This document shows, one piece after another, positions 29,844 to 40,610 of a DNA stretch of 64,000 nt; position 1 is the stretch's first letter, and each line of letters opens with the position of its first letter. Location: positions 21,176 through 85,175 of the forward strand of contig NZ_NAST01000013.1 of NCBI RefSeq assembly GCF_002142215.1, read 5' to 3'. Both the position numbers and the translations under genes were made by a program. This DNA is from Gilliamella sp. N-G2. GTDB taxonomy: Bacteria > Pseudomonadota > Gammaproteobacteria > Enterobacterales > Orbaceae. The notes beneath the pieces are model-generated. The model made no database searches. It was not told the origin of the DNA and saw only the letters and a program-made list of their open reading frames with translations.

Positions 29844-30242
29844 TTAATGACTATTATGAATGTTTTTATTAGTTAGTTTACTTTCTGCCAATGCTAGAAA
29901 CATAATTCCTGAAACAATCAATATTGTTCCGATTAACTTAAATAATGTTATTGGTTCATTAAATAACCAAACTGATGCAATCATTACCGTGACGACTTCG
30001 AAATGAGACGCTGCAAAAGCAGGTCCTACAGGCGCTTTTTTTAATAAAGTCATCCAAGTGAAGAAAGTAAAAATATAACCCGCAATTGATACATAAATCC
30101 AATGGCCAGAAAACACCCTAACAATCCATTCAACACTCATCGCAAGCGGTTGAGCATGCTCTGCAGCCAATTTGAAACTGCACTGGGCAATAGTGTCAAA
30201 CATTAGTAATACGGTAAAACCAATCAAATAGAACTTAGCCAT
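29844..30242 (-). CDS. Small four-helix EamA/SMR-type transporter half, copy B
   Basis: 132 residues from the ATG at 30242 (MAKFYLIGFTVLLM); a longer start would overlap the preceding gene needlessly. Four membrane helices are apparent, with the SMR/EamA-like FKLAAEH region, PVGPAFAASHFEVVTVM and FNEPITLFKLIGTILIVSGIMFL. It begins one base after the stop of the sister gene. Together the two probably form a heterodimeric exporter in the style of EbrAB/MdtIJ. Confidence 0.8.
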   Translation of the reverse strand: MAKFYLIGFTVLLMFDTIAQCSFKLAAEHAQPLAMSVEWIVRVFSGHWIYVSIAGYIFTFFTWMTLLKKAPVGPAFAASHFEVVTVMIASVWLFNEPITLFKLIGTILIVSGIMFLALAESKLTNKNIHNSH

Positions 30243-30243
30243 A

Positions 30244-30600
30244 TTAAGAAATCCCCACAAAAATAACACCAGCAGTTATTAATAACATGCCAATAATGCG
30301 ATAAAGGGTTAGTAATTCTTTGAAAAGAATTCGACCGACTAACATGATAGTAATAATATTGAATGAGGCGAGTAATACACCTTGTGAAAGTGGCACTAAG
30401 GTTAAAAAGGCTAGCCACAATAAAAATTCGGCAATGTAAGAGGCTATTCCTACCCAAATCCAATGATTTTTAGCCAAATCTAACCAATAGTACCACCCAT
30501 CTCGATTGGTCGGTGATATTGCCGCATATTTAAAGGCAACTTGTCCTAAAGTATCAAAACAGATATTACTAACCCAAAGAAAAATAACTAAGGATGACAT
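30244..30600 (-). CDS. Small four-helix EamA/SMR-type transporter half, copy A
   Basis: 118 residues with four hydrophobic helices: FLWVSNICFDTLGQVAFKYA, WVGIASYIAEFLLWLAFL, VPLSQGVLLASFNIITIML and FKELLTLYRIIGMLLITAGVIF. It is similar in layout to the following gene. Heterodimeric SMR pairs export polyamines or cationic drugs (MdtIJ exports spermidine), which would suit the product of the neighbouring amine genes. It starts 5 bases after the hydrolase stop. Confidence 0.8.
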   Translation of the reverse strand: MSSLVIFLWVSNICFDTLGQVAFKYAAISPTNRDGWYYWLDLAKNHWIWVGIASYIAEFLLWLAFLTLVPLSQGVLLASFNIITIMLVGRILFKELLTLYRIIGMLLITAGVIFVGIS

Positions 30601-30605
30601 TATGT

Positions 30606-31433
30606 TTAATTTCCTTCTGCAAGATTATTAAAAAATGAAGCACATTCTTTAATCACTTCTCGGCGTTGGCTATCAATAGTAATTAAATGGTAACTATCAT
30701 TTAATACAATTAACTGTTTTGGACCAGAGACGTGTTTTTCAACTAATTTTGCATTTGTTTCAATATTGGCAATGTCATCATTACCTGAATGCATAATTAA
30801 ACACGGTGAGGTAACTTTAGGTAACTCCTGACGCATATGTTTAGCCAATAACTGCATTTCAGCTAAAGCTGGGAAAGGGTTACCTGCCAATCCAGCAGAT
30901 GCTGCATCACCACTTAACATACTTTCAGATACAACGGCTCGTATCCGTTCATCCTTAAGGCCATAAGGTGGTTTTTCAATAAAAGATACTTTTTGAAAAA
31001 TACCAAGTTTTTTGAAATAGACTAATAAAAAGAAGAATTTTTTAGCCCAAAATGGCATGCTCCAGCCATCATAAGAAAATGTAGGTGCTAAAACACCAAC
31101 ACCTTTCACTTGATTGGGACGATCGGCAGCTAATTTTAACGCTAATAATGCGCCCATAGATAAACCGGCGACAAACAGATTATCAACATGTTGAGCTAAA
31201 TAATCAGCACCATCTTGAACACTTTTATACCAATCTTGCCAAGTTGTTTTACATAGATCTGCTTCAGTACCACAGTGACCTGCTAGCTGTATTGCATACA
31301 CAGTAAATCCAGCTTTATGTAAACCATTGGCTAAAATACGCATTTCATTTGGTGTACCAGTTAAACCGTGAATTAATAGCACGCCATTTTTATTACCAGG
31401 TAAAAAATAAGATAAATCTTCAATTGTACTCAT
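30606..31433 (-). CDS. Alpha/beta hydrolase (carboxylesterase/lysophospholipase type)
   Basis: 275 residues. The oxyanion region LLIHGLTGTPNEM, nucleophile elbow GLSMG, acid in HSGNDDIAN and base in DSYHLIT give a complete Ser-Asp-His triad, closest in style to Est30-type esterases. It has no signal peptide, so it acts in the cytoplasm. It lies 10 bases after the HAD gene and 5 bases before the transporter pair in a four-gene minus-strand operon. Confidence 0.85.
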   Translation of the reverse strand: MSTIEDLSYFLPGNKNGVLLIHGLTGTPNEMRILANGLHKAGFTVYAIQLAGHCGTEADLCKTTWQDWYKSVQDGADYLAQHVDNLFVAGLSMGALLALKLAADRPNQVKGVGVLAPTFSYDGWSMPFWAKKFFFLLVYFKKLGIFQKVSFIEKPPYGLKDERIRAVVSESMLSGDAASAGLAGNPFPALAEMQLLAKHMRQELPKVTSPCLIMHSGNDDIANIETNAKLVEKHVSGPKQLIVLNDSYHLITIDSQRREVIKECASFFNNLAEGN

Positions 31434-31443
31434 TATTATTCCT

Positions 31444-32172
31444 TTATTTTACCGCCATGACTGGAATTAGTGTTTGTTGCATCTGTTTTAATGCTTCGGT
31501 TACATCAGCAAAGCTCTCAATAGCACTGTGCTTAATATTGTTTTTTTCACAGTAATTAATCAACTTATCTTTGGCGAAAACCAGATCGACATGATGAGAA
31601 ACGCAAAAATCGGAAGTACCATCACCAACATATAGTATCTGAGGAAAATGTTGCTGTTGTTTAACATGATTGCATTTGCAGTTACCACTTTGTTTAATAC
31701 AATCCTTATTGGCAAATGGGAACTCAAGGCGCCAACTTCGTTGATTATTATGCATTAACTTATTGGCATAAATAGGTAGATGCTCAATACCATGGTGTTT
31801 TAACACAAACTGAATAGCATAATCTAAGCCATCACTAACTACATGAACTGGAATATGATTTTTTTCGGTGTGATCAATAAATGCTTTAAAATTATCATCA
31901 ATTTCAATTTTTGCTAATGCTTGATTGAGTTCCTCCAGACTAGCATCCATTAATGCAATCTGTTTGCTCATACATTCTTGAGAGCCGATTTTGCCACTAA
32001 CCCATAATTCCTCAAGTTCATCACAACCATCTTGACCGAATTGGCTAAGTAAAGTATCAGTAACATCTTTAACACTAATTGTGCCATCAAAATCACATAA
32101 AATAATAGGGTTTTGGTGGTGAGTATAAGATGGCTGAAAAAGGTGATTAGTAATTGATGAAAAAGTATTCAT
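31444..32172 (-). CDS. HAD-family phosphatase (MtnX/PSP-like)
   Basis: 242 residues. HAD motif I is DFDGTISVKDVTDTLL, motif II lies near VVSDGLDYAI and motif IV is VGDGTSDFCVSHHVD. The layout fits the phosphoserine phosphatase/MtnX subgroup, which removes phosphate from small metabolites. A CKCNH-type cysteine cluster (SGNCKCNHVK) in the cap region is unusual for MtnX. First gene of the minus-strand operon, with its promoter in the 161 bases shared with divergent rstA. Confidence 0.82.
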   Translation of the reverse strand: MNTFSSITNHLFQPSYTHHQNPIILCDFDGTISVKDVTDTLLSQFGQDGCDELEELWVSGKIGSQECMSKQIALMDASLEELNQALAKIEIDDNFKAFIDHTEKNHIPVHVVSDGLDYAIQFVLKHHGIEHLPIYANKLMHNNQRSWRLEFPFANKDCIKQSGNCKCNHVKQQQHFPQILYVGDGTSDFCVSHHVDLVFAKDKLINYCEKNNIKHSAIESFADVTEALKQMQQTLIPVMAVK

Positions 32173-32333
32173 AGTTAACGTAAAAATTGCTTAGTTATAG
32201 ATATTGGCACCAATTTTCTCATATAGTGCTAGTAAACTTTGTAGGCTCTTTGTATATCTTTTGTAACGAGGCTTCATTTACCTGTATAATAAGGTATCTT
32301 GAAGTACACATTATACGGTAAAGAGAACCGAAA

Positions 32334-33062
32334 ATGAGTGAACGTATATTAATCATCGAAGATGATGAAAGATTAGCCAATTTAATCCAAGTTTATTTAA
32401 TCCGTCAAGGGTATATCGTTGATTGGCATAATAGTGGTGCCGGTGCCGAAGAAAAAATACAACAGATCAACCCTGATTTAGTTATTTTAGATGTCATGCT
32501 GCCAGAAAAATCTGGATTTGATATATGTCGAGATATACGTTCGTGGTTTACAAACTATATTCTGATTATGACCGCGAGTGAAGACAATATTGATGAAATT
32601 GTTGGTTTAGAGTTAGGTGCAGATGATTATCTAGCTAAACCTATAGAACCGCGGTTATTACTTGCTCGTATTCGTGCATTGTTGCGACGAAAACAGATCG
32701 AAACCGATAAAGAAAGCTATAAGGAACTAATAACTTCGTTTAACAATAATACTCTGGTCTTTGATAATTTAGTTATTGATGGTGAAAATCGAAGAGTGTT
32801 ATTAGATGGACAAGATATCGATTTGACTACGGCAGAATTTGATTTACTTTGGTTATTAGCAAATAACGCCGGTAAGATTTTATCTCGAGACGACATATTT
32901 TCCCAAGTAAGAGGTATTGATTTTGATGGCAGCGATCGTTCTATTGATGCGCGTATTTCTCGATTACGACGTAAATTACTAGATGATCCTGACAACTCAT
33001 CGCGGATTAAAACCGTGCGTGGAAAAGGCTATCTATTTATGCGTGAAGGGGAAAACCATTGA
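32334..33062 (+). CDS. rstA: OmpR-family response regulator RstA
   Basis: 242 residues. The receiver domain has acidic pocket Glu9-Asp10-Asp11, phosphoacceptor Asp53 (LVILDVMLPEKSG) and Lys in ADDYLAKPIEP. The winged-helix domain starts near 135 (LVIDGENRRVLLDGQ) and ends GKGYLFMREGENH. The EIVGLELGADDYLAKPIEPRLLLARIRALLRR stretch (split: EIVGLELGADDYLAKP, then EPRLLLARIRALLRR) is characteristic of RstA. Its stop overlaps the kinase start (TTGA). It controls acid- or Mg-linked genes in enteric bacteria; targets here are unknown. Confidence 0.88.
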   Translation: MSERILIIEDDERLANLIQVYLIRQGYIVDWHNSGAGAEEKIQQINPDLVILDVMLPEKSGFDICRDIRSWFTNYILIMTASEDNIDEIVGLELGADDYLAKPIEPRLLLARIRALLRRKQIETDKESYKELITSFNNNTLVFDNLVIDGENRRVLLDGQDIDLTTAEFDLLWLLANNAGKILSRDDIFSQVRGIDFDGSDRSIDARISRLRRKLLDDPDNSSRIKTVRGKGYLFMREGENH

Positions 33063-34402
33063 AACAATTATTAGCTAAACCGCTATTTTTCAATCGCCGT
33101 ATCGTTTTTTATCTCGTTATTTTGCTTTCATTACAATGTATTATTGCTTATGGTGCATTATTGGTATTCGATTCATTGCCTTCGTCATTGACTGATATGC
33201 CTGATGATCATATTGTTTTTCGTGAATCACAACGTGGAACCGTCAACTTAATTCGTAAACACATTGATGAAAATAAGCAACGTCCATTGCAAGAAGTAGT
33301 GAATGAATTACAGCCTTCTTTTGGTTATCCAATAAAAGTTTTACCAGAACAGACTATCTTGTCTCATTCCGTTAAAAAAGAGTTAGAAAAACTCGGTTTT
33401 GCTTATGATGGTGATGACGAGGTTGTCTATATTGATTTAAAGGATGGACATCTATTGCAACTAGGTCCGATTTTAATGCGAGATATATTAGAATCGAATA
33501 CCATGTCGTTGAGTGTATTTCTTATTATTTGGGCCTTGTTTAGTGCCATTATCTTTTTTATTTTAATCTATTTTGCTTTTAGTGCTGTTTGGAAAGATCT
33601 GGTTAATATTCGTCAAACCGCAGAGCAATTGGGGCAGGGAAATTTAAAAGCACGTACTGAAAATGTGAAAGGTTGGTTATTCAAACCGTTAGCTAATGTA
33701 CTTAATAACATGGGGACTCACATTGAACATTTAGTTAGTACTAACCAAACGATTTCTCATGCAATGGCTCATGAACTACGCACGCCACTTGCACGGATGC
33801 GATTTGAGTTAAGTATGCTTGAAGAGTCTACAGATGAGCATGAAAAAGCATTACTGCAAAAAGGGATGAGCGATGATATTGACGAACTTGAAACGCTAAT
33901 TAATGCCAGTTTGAATTATTTCAAAATGCAGCAGAGTAACATCGAATTAAATCTTACTAATGTATCGTTGAAAGATTGGGGTGAAAAAGTTTGTCAATCA
34001 TTAGCACTATTTAAACCTGAAGGGTTTGAGCTAGTTTGTAATAGTCAAGATGTAGAAGCCAAAATTGATACTAATTTGGTTGAAACCATTGTCAAAAATT
34101 TACTACTCAATGCGTTTAAATATGCTACACATAAAGCGGTGTTGAATATCACAAAACAGGATCATCAAGTGATTTTAGAGATTGATGATGATGGCGCAGG
34201 TATTCCTTTTGATGCGCGTGATAATATTTTTATGCCTTTTGCTCGGCTTGATACTAGCCGCACACGTTCAACCGGCGGATATGGGTTAGGGCTTGCTTAT
34301 GTAAAATTAATGGCGGAATTTCACGATGGTAAAGCATTTGTGGTGACGAGTCCATTAGGGGGCGCCAGATTTGTGGTTTCGATAAAATCAGGCGATGAAT
34401 AA
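33059..34402 (+). CDS. rstB: Sensor histidine kinase RstB
   Basis: 447 residues, starting with TTG at 33059 after AAGGGG. Two membrane segments (about 15-38 and 145-170) bracket a periplasmic sensor domain. HAMP follows (about 170-225), then the H box SHAMAHELRTPLAR with His238, N box LLLNAFKYA, and G boxes DDDGAGIPFDARDNIF and GGYGLGLAYVK. Pairs with RstA; translation is coupled through the overlapping stop/start. Confidence 0.88.
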   Translation: MKQLLAKPLFFNRRIVFYLVILLSLQCIIAYGALLVFDSLPSSLTDMPDDHIVFRESQRGTVNLIRKHIDENKQRPLQEVVNELQPSFGYPIKVLPEQTILSHSVKKELEKLGFAYDGDDEVVYIDLKDGHLLQLGPILMRDILESNTMSLSVFLIIWALFSAIIFFILIYFAFSAVWKDLVNIRQTAEQLGQGNLKARTENVKGWLFKPLANVLNNMGTHIEHLVSTNQTISHAMAHELRTPLARMRFELSMLEESTDEHEKALLQKGMSDDIDELETLINASLNYFKMQQSNIELNLTNVSLKDWGEKVCQSLALFKPEGFELVCNSQDVEAKIDTNLVETIVKNLLLNAFKYATHKAVLNITKQDHQVILEIDDDGAGIPFDARDNIFMPFARLDTSRTRSTGGYGLGLAYVKLMAEFHDGKAFVVTSPLGGARFVVSIKSGDE

Positions 34403-34606
34403 TCAAGCTAGATTTAATAAAATTTAATCAAAAACTATTAAAAAGATATAGATTTAAACAGGAATATTTTTTAGATAACTTAAAACTCTTGTTTTAACGT
34501 TTCGAAAAAACAAAAAATTTGCTATATTCTTTGGTCAAAATGATAAAAGTGAAAAATCTCATTTCTAAATTGGTCATGAGTTAACATATATAATTAGAGG
34601 TTTTTT

Positions 34607-36283
34607 ATGAGCGGTGTATTACCGACAGAGAACGAAACTCGTCCAACAAACTTTATTCGTCAAATTATTGATGCAGATCTTGCGGCTGGAAAATATAAAA
34701 CAACCCATACTCGTTTTCCGCCTGAACCTAATGGCTATCTACATATTGGTCATGCAAAATCTATCTGTTTAAATTTCGGGATTGCGCAAGATTATCAGGG
34801 TAAATGTAATTTACGCTTTGATGATACCAATCCTGCCAAAGAAGATATTGAATACGTTGAATCTATTAAAGAAGATGTTCGTTGGTTAGGGTTCCAATGG
34901 GATGGTGAAATTTGTTACTCATCTGACTATTTTGACCGTTTATATGAATATGCATTAGAGCTTATCAATAAAGGTCTTGCTTATGTCGATGAACTGTCAG
35001 CTGATGAAATCCGCGAATATCGTGGAACATTAACACAAGCAGGTAAAAATAGCCCTTATCGAGATCGAAGTATTGAAGAAAACCTAGCATTATTCATCCA
35101 AATGAAAGAAGGTAAATTTGCAGAAGGTAAAGCTTGTTTAAGAGCAAAAATCGATATGGCATCACCATTTATTGTTATGCGTGATCCCGTGTTATATCGT
35201 ATAAAATTTGCTGAGCACCACCAAACTGGCAATAAATGGTGCATTTATCCAATGTATGATTTTACACATTGTATCTCGGATGCTATTGAAAATATAACCC
35301 ATTCACTTTGTACGCTCGAGTTCCAAGATAATCGTCGTTTGTATGATTGGGTTTTAGATAATATTACTATTGAAGCAAGACCGCATCAGTATGAGTTTTC
35401 AAGATTAAATCTTGAATATGCGATTACTTCTAAACGAAAATTAACCCAATTAGTTTCTGAACAAATTGTTGACGGTTGGAATGATCCTCGGATGCCTACC
35501 GTATCTGGTCTGCGTCGCCGTGGTTATACACCGGCATCAATTCGTGAATTTTGTCGTCGAATTGGTGTAACTAAACAAGAAAATACGGTTGAAATGAGTA
35601 CACTTGAGTTCTGTATTCGTGAAGATCTCAATGAAAATGCGCCACGAGCAATGGCGGTACTCGATCCTGTTAAAGTTGTCATTGAAAACTTTTCGGAAAC
35701 ACTAGATGAAGTACTTAGTATGCCAAATCACCCTAATCGCCCAGAATTAGGTCATCGAGAAGTGACATTCACGCGTGAAATTTATATAGATAGAGCTGAT
35801 TTTAGGGAAGAAGCAAATAAAAATTATAAGCGTTTAGTGTTAGGTAAAGAAGTTCGCTTGCGTAATGCTTATGTGATACGAGCAGAGCGTGTTGAAAAAG
35901 ATGCGGACGGTAATATTCAAACTATTTATTGTAGTTATGATCCTGCCACATTAAATAAAAATCCTGAAGATGGACGTAAAGTTAAAGGAGTTATTCACTG
36001 GGTGTCAGCTAAATTTGCTAAGCCAGCTGAAATTCGTCTGTATGATCGGCTATTTAATACTCCAAATCCAGGTAGTGCAGAGGACTTTTTATCAACTATC
36101 AATCCAAATTCATTAATTATTAAACATGGGTTTGTTGAACCTAGTTTGCAAAAAGTTGAAGCAGAACAAGCTTATCAATTTGAACGTGAAGGTTATTTTT
36201 GTCTTGATAGTAAATATGCCACTGAAGATAATTTAGTATTTAATCGAACAGTAGGATTAAGAGACAGTTGGAACGAAGCTTAA
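34607..36283 (+). CDS. glnS: Glutaminyl-tRNA synthetase
   Basis: 558 residues, matching class I GlnRS. The HIGH signature is in [16 protein letters not shown] and the KMSKS-equivalent is [11 protein letters not shown] (the Met-Ser is replaced by Thr-Ser). [17 protein letters not shown] and the C-terminal beta-barrel ([23 protein letters not shown] stretch, [10 protein letters not shown]) agree. Charges tRNA-Gln directly. Monocistronic, with a hairpin terminator just after it. Confidence 0.97.
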   Translation: MSGVLPTENETRPTNFIRQIIDADLAAGKYKTTHTRFPPEPNGYLHIGHAKSICLNFGIAQDYQGKCNLRFDDTNPAKEDIEYVESIKEDVRWLGFQWDGEICYSSDYFDRLYEYALELINKGLAYVDELSADEIREYRGTLTQAGKNSPYRDRSIEENLALFIQMKEGKFAEGKACLRAKIDMASPFIVMRDPVLYRIKFAEHHQTGNKWCIYPMYDFTHCISDAIENITHSLCTLEFQDNRRLYDWVLDNITIEARPHQYEFSRLNLEYAITSKRKLTQLVSEQIVDGWNDPRMPTVSGLRRRGYTPASIREFCRRIGVTKQENTVEMSTLEFCIREDLNENAPRAMAVLDPVKVVIENFSETLDEVLSMPNHPNRPELGHREVTFTREIYIDRADFREEANKNYKRLVLGKEVRLRNAYVIRAERVEKDADGNIQTIYCSYDPATLNKNPEDGRKVKGVIHWVSAKFAKPAEIRLYDRLFNTPNPGSAEDFLSTINPNSLIIKHGFVEPSLQKVEAEQAYQFEREGYFCLDSKYATEDNLVFNRTVGLRDSWNEA

Positions 36284-36291
36284 TCATAATC

Positions 36292-36317
36292 AATACGCCA
36301 ACTCTGGTTGGCGTATT
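36292..36317 (+). terminator. Terminator of glnS
   Basis: An 11-bp perfect stem (AATACGCCAAC / GTTGGCGTATT) with a 4-base loop, followed by a moderately T-rich tail. Confidence 0.82.
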
Positions 36318-36649
36318 AATCTACTTTACTTTATATTTTTATTGATATCATCGTCAGAAGGTTAGTTTGGCTTACTTTTGTAGTATGAATATAATCCTTA
36401 TAATAATGATTACTAACTGATTGTAATTAAAAATTTTCTGAATTTAATAATAAACATTAAAGATTTATTTTAAAAAATTGTAGTGTTTTAAATAATCATA
36501 AAAAGCCGAATTGAGCGTTAAAAAACCCCTTTCCTCAAAATTCTTTGATTACATTATATTATGATTTTTAAGATAGCCTCTTTGGTCAGTTTATTTTATA
36601 ATGTTGTTCTATTTTTTTCCTATTTTGGCTTAAAAAGAGTACTCTTAGC
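36318..36649. other. Intergenic region upstream of purL
   Basis: About 330 AT-rich bases with no convincing gene and no recognisable PurR operator. It contains, at 36519-36542, a 24-base sequence (its reverse complement begins AATTTTGAGGAAAGGGG) found again at 56522-56545. The AT-rich part near 36590-36640 presumably holds the purL promoter. Confidence 0.5.
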
Positions 36650-39600
36650 ATGAAAATTTTAGCTGGTTCTTCTGCTCTATCTGCATTTCGTATTAATAAA
36701 ATTTTATCCTCTTGTCGTGAACAATCTATCCCTATAACAAATATTGAAGCCCAATACATTCACTTTATTGATTTAAGTACTGAATTAACTGTTCAACAAC
36801 AATTAACCTTAGATAAGTTGTTACAATATGGCCCTAAAAGTGCACAAATAGATGTCGAAGATAAAACCAGTAAAATACTCTTTTTAGTTACTCCACGCGA
36901 AGGTACTATTTCGCCATGGTCATCTAAAGCTACTGATATTGCACATAATTGTGGATTATCACAAATCCATCGAATAGAACGAGGTATTGCTTATTATGTG
37001 CAAGCTAGTTCTCCGTTAACTGATTGTCAAAAAAATGCTTTTCTGGGCTTGATACATGACCGAATGATGGAGACCATTTTAAGCAGTTTTGAGCAAGCTG
37101 AACAATTATTCAGGGCTGATCAACCCAAACCAGTAACAATTATTGATTTGTTAGGACAAGGTCGTCAAGCATTAGAGGAAGCTAATCTAAAATTAGGTTT
37201 GGCTTTAGCACCAGATGAAATTGACTATTTAGTTGAGAATTTTCAGAAATTAAACCGTAATCCAACTGACATTGAGCTTTATATGTTTGGTCAAGCAAAC
37301 TCTGAACATTGTCGTCATAAAATATTTAATGCTGATTGGATTATTGATGGTGTAAAACAACCAAAATCATTATTTAAAATGATCAAAAATACTTTTGAAC
37401 ATACGCCAGATTATGTGTCATCCGCTTATAAGGATAATGCCGCGGTTATGGATGGTTCGAAAGTTGGACGATTCTTTGCTGATTATGATAGTCGAAGCTA
37501 TGATTATCATCAGGAATATGCTGATATTTTAATGAAGGTGGAAACCCATAATCACCCAACGGCAATATCTCCTTGGCCGGGGGCGGCAACCGGTAGTGGC
37601 GGTGAGATTCGAGATGAAGGAGCGACAGGAAAAGGAGCTAAACCAAAAGCAGGATTAGTAGGTTTTTCTGTTTCGAACTTACGAATTCCGAATTTTGAAC
37701 AACCGTGGGAACAAGATTTTGGTAAACCGGATCGAATTGTTAGTGCATTTGACATTATGATGGATGGACCCTTAGGTGGTGCGGCATTTAATAATGAATT
37801 TGGTCGTCCAGCTTTACTTGGTTATTTTCGTACTTATGAAGAGAAAGTAAACAGTTATAATGGTGATGAAGTCAGAGGTTACCACAAACCGATTATGTTA
37901 GCTGGTGGTATGGGCAATATTCGTCGTGAACATATTCAAAAAGGTGAATTTCCTATCGGCTCCAAATTAATTGTCTTGGGTGGGCCTGCCATGAATATTG
38001 GTCTAGGTGGTGGTGCTGCCTCATCTATGACATCAGGACAATCAGATGCTGATCTTGATTTTGCTTCAGTTCAACGTGATAACCCAGAAATGGAGCGTCG
38101 TTGCCAAGAGGTAATCGATCGTTGTTGGCAACTTGGTGATAAAAACCCAATTTTATTTATTCATGATGTTGGTGCTGGTGGTTTGTCCAATGCGATGCCT
38201 GAACTAGTTAGCGATGGTGGCTGTGGCGGTCAATTTGAATTGCGCAAAATACTAAGTGATGAACCCGGAATGTCACCGTTAGAAATTTGGTGTAATGAAT
38301 CACAAGAGCGTTATGTACTGGCTATTCACCCAGAAAGCTTGGAATTGTTTGATGAACTTTGTAAGCGTGAACGCACTCCTTATGCTGTTATTGGTGAAGC
38401 CACAATAAATAAAGCAGTCGTGTTACATGATGAACATTTCAACAATAATCCGATAGATTTACCGTTAGATGTGTTATTGGGCAAAACCCCTAAAATGTTA
38501 CGAGATGTTAAATCTAGCCAAGCAGAAGGGGATCATTTTTCAACATCCGATATCAATTTATATGATGCGGTGAAACGAGTATTACATTTGCCAGTTGTGG
38601 CGGAAAAAACTTTCTTAATTACCATTGGTGATCGTTCGGTAACAGGTATGGTTGCTCGTGATCAGATGGTTGGACCTTGGCAAGTGCCGGTTGCCGATTG
38701 CGCGGTGACAACAGCAAGTTTAGACAGTTATTACGGTGAAGCAATGTCGATGGGGGAGCGTGCCCCGGTTGCCCTGCTTAATTTTGCTGCATCAGCTAGA
38801 TTAGCGGTTGGTGAAGCAATTACCAATATTGCTGCGACAAATATTGGCGACATTAAACGTATTAAGCTTTCAGCTAACTGGATGGCTGCAGCTGGTCATC
38901 CAGGTGAAGATGCTGGTCTTTATCAAGCCGTTAAAGCCATTGGTGAAGAGTTATGTCCTGCTTTAGGATTAGCCATTCCGGTTGGTAAAGACTCCATGTC
39001 AATGAAAACAACATGGCAACAAGATGGTGAACAAAAAACGGTAACTTCACCGTTATCATTGATGATTTCCGCATTTGCTCGAGTTGAAGATGTGCGTAAA
39101 ACAGTTACCCCACAACTTTGTACATATGAGGATAATCTATTACTATTTATTGATTTATCTAAAGGTCATCAAGCATTAGGGGCAACAGCATTAGCACAAG
39201 TTTATCGTCATTTAGGACAAAGAACAGCTGATGTTCATGATGCTAAAGAATTAGCCGCTTTTTATCAGGCCATCCAAAGTTTAGTTGTGCAAAATACCTT
39301 ACTTGCTTACCACGACCGTTCTGATGGTGGTTTATTGGTAACCTTAGCTGAAATGGCATTTGCAGGACATTGTGGTATAGATATTGATATTAATTCACTT
39401 GGTAGCGATGTCATTGCCTCACTATTTAATGAAGAACTTGGCGCAGTTATTCAAATTCGTAATGGTGATTTAGAAAAAGTCATGACATGCTTTAAGCAGC
39501 TTGGATTATCTCAGGCGATTCATACATTAGGAACAGCTAAAACAGGACAGCAATTTATTATTCGTAATAATAGCGCCGTTGTGTATAGCGAATCGCGATT

Positions 39601-40552
39601 GACATTAAGAACATGGTGGGCAGAAACCACTTGGCAAATGCAACGCTTACGTGATAATCCACAATGTGCAGATCAAGAACACCAAGCTAAGCAAAATGAT
39701 GATGATCCAGGCTTAAATGTTCATCTTACTTTTGATATTGAGCAAGATATTGCTGCACCTTACATAGTCAAAGGTGTGAAGCCTAAAGTTGCAGTTTTAC
39801 GTGAACAAGGTGTCAATTCACATGTTGAAATGGCAGCAGCATTTGCTCGAGCGGGTTTTGAGTCAATTGATGTTCATATGACTGATTTATTATCAGGTCA
39901 AGTGACTTTGAATCAATTTAATACGTTAGTTGCTTGTGGTGGTTTTTCTTATGGCGATGTATTAGGGGCAGGTGAAGGTTGGGCTAAGTCTATTTTATTT
40001 AATGAACAAGTCCGTCATGAATTTGAGCAATTCTTCCATCGCAATGATACTTTATCGTTAGGTGTTTGTAATGGCTGCCAGATGATGTCGAATTTAAAAG
40101 AACTGATACCAGGTGCTGAGTTATGGCCTCGCTTTGTTCGTAATATATCGGAACGTTTTGAGGCGCGTTTTAGTTTAGTTCAAATTCAATCTAGTCCGTC
40201 ATTACTATTTACCGATATGGCAGGTTCGCATATGCCGATTGCGGTTTCACATGGTGAAGGTCAAGTCGAAACCCGTGATTTAGAACATTTGACTCGTTTA
40301 GAAGCTTCTGGCTTGGTTGCAGTTCGATATATTGACCATTTTGGCAAAGCGACAGAGCAGTACCCGGCAAACCCAAATGGTTCACCAAATGGTATTACCG
40401 CAGTAACCTCAAGTGATGGTCGAGCGACGATTATGATGCCGCACCCAGAACGAGTATTTAGAACGGTAACCAATTCGTGGCATCCAGATAATTGGGGTGA
40501 AGATAGCCCTTGGATGCGTATTTTCCGTAATGCTCGTAAGCAACTTGGTTAG
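36650..40552 (+). CDS. purL: Phosphoribosylformylglycinamidine synthase
   Basis: 1300 residues, the large single-chain gammaproteobacterial form. The N-terminal PurS-like part is followed by two AIRS-type ATPase domains ([50 protein letters not shown]). The C-terminal class I glutaminase has nucleophile Cys in [10 protein letters not shown] and His/Glu in MPHPERVFR. It converts FGAR to FGAM in purine synthesis, using glutamine. Single gene ending in a shared terminator. Confidence 0.98.
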   Translation: MKILAGSSALSAFRINKILSSCREQSIPITNIEAQYIHFIDLSTELTVQQQLTLDKLLQYGPKSAQIDVEDKTSKILFLVTPREGTISPWSSKATDIAHNCGLSQIHRIERGIAYYVQASSPLTDCQKNAFLGLIHDRMMETILSSFEQAEQLFRADQPKPVTIIDLLGQGRQALEEANLKLGLALAPDEIDYLVENFQKLNRNPTDIELYMFGQANSEHCRHKIFNADWIIDGVKQPKSLFKMIKNTFEHTPDYVSSAYKDNAAVMDGSKVGRFFADYDSRSYDYHQEYADILMKVETHNHPTAISPWPGAATGSGGEIRDEGATGKGAKPKAGLVGFSVSNLRIPNFEQPWEQDFGKPDRIVSAFDIMMDGPLGGAAFNNEFGRPALLGYFRTYEEKVNSYNGDEVRGYHKPIMLAGGMGNIRREHIQKGEFPIGSKLIVLGGPAMNIGLGGGAASSMTSGQSDADLDFASVQRDNPEMERRCQEVIDRCWQLGDKNPILFIHDVGAGGLSNAMPELVSDGGCGGQFELRKILSDEPGMSPLEIWCNESQERYVLAIHPESLELFDELCKRERTPYAVIGEATINKAVVLHDEHFNNNPIDLPLDVLLGKTPKMLRDVKSSQAEGDHFSTSDINLYDAVKRVLHLPVVAEKTFLITIGDRSVTGMVARDQMVGPWQVPVADCAVTTASLDSYYGEAMSMGERAPVALLNFAASARLAVGEAITNIAATNIGDIKRIKLSANWMAAAGHPGEDAGLYQAVKAIGEELCPALGLAIPVGKDSMSMKTTWQQDGEQKTVTSPLSLMISAFARVEDVRKTVTPQLCTYEDNLLLFIDLSKGHQALGATALAQVYRHLGQRTADVHDAKELAAFYQAIQSLVVQNTLLAYHDRSDGGLLVTLAEMAFAGHCGIDIDINSLGSDVIASLFNEELGAVIQIRNGDLEKVMTCFKQLGLSQAIHTLGTAKTGQQFIIRNNSAVVYSESRLTLRTWWAETTWQMQRLRDNPQCADQEHQAKQNDDDPGLNVHLTFDIEQDIAAPYIVKGVKPKVAVLREQGVNSHVEMAAAFARAGFESIDVHMTDLLSGQVTLNQFNTLVACGGFSYGDVLGAGEGWAKSILFNEQVRHEFEQFFHRNDTLSLGVCNGCQMMSNLKELIPGAELWPRFVRNISERFEARFSLVQIQSSPSLLFTDMAGSHMPIAVSHGEGQVETRDLEHLTRLEASGLVAVRYIDHFGKATEQYPANPNGSPNGITAVTSSDGRATIMMPHPERVFRTVTNSWHPDNWGEDSPWMRIFRNARKQLG

Positions 40553-40553
40553 T

Positions 40554-40588
40554 AAAAAAAATCGCCGACAATAGTCGGCGATTTATAA
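40554..40588. terminator. Shared terminator of purL and aroF
   Basis: A 10-bp stem (AATCGCCGAC / GTCGGCGATT) with AATA loop, flanked on the left by a run of A and on the right by T-rich sequence. It can act on both convergent genes. Confidence 0.88.
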
Positions 40589-40610
40589 AGATAATTTTAG
40601 CTTTAACCGT

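Noticed and set aside
36318..36649. PurR operator upstream of purL
   Set aside because: No match to the ACGCAAACGTTTGCGT-type palindrome was found.
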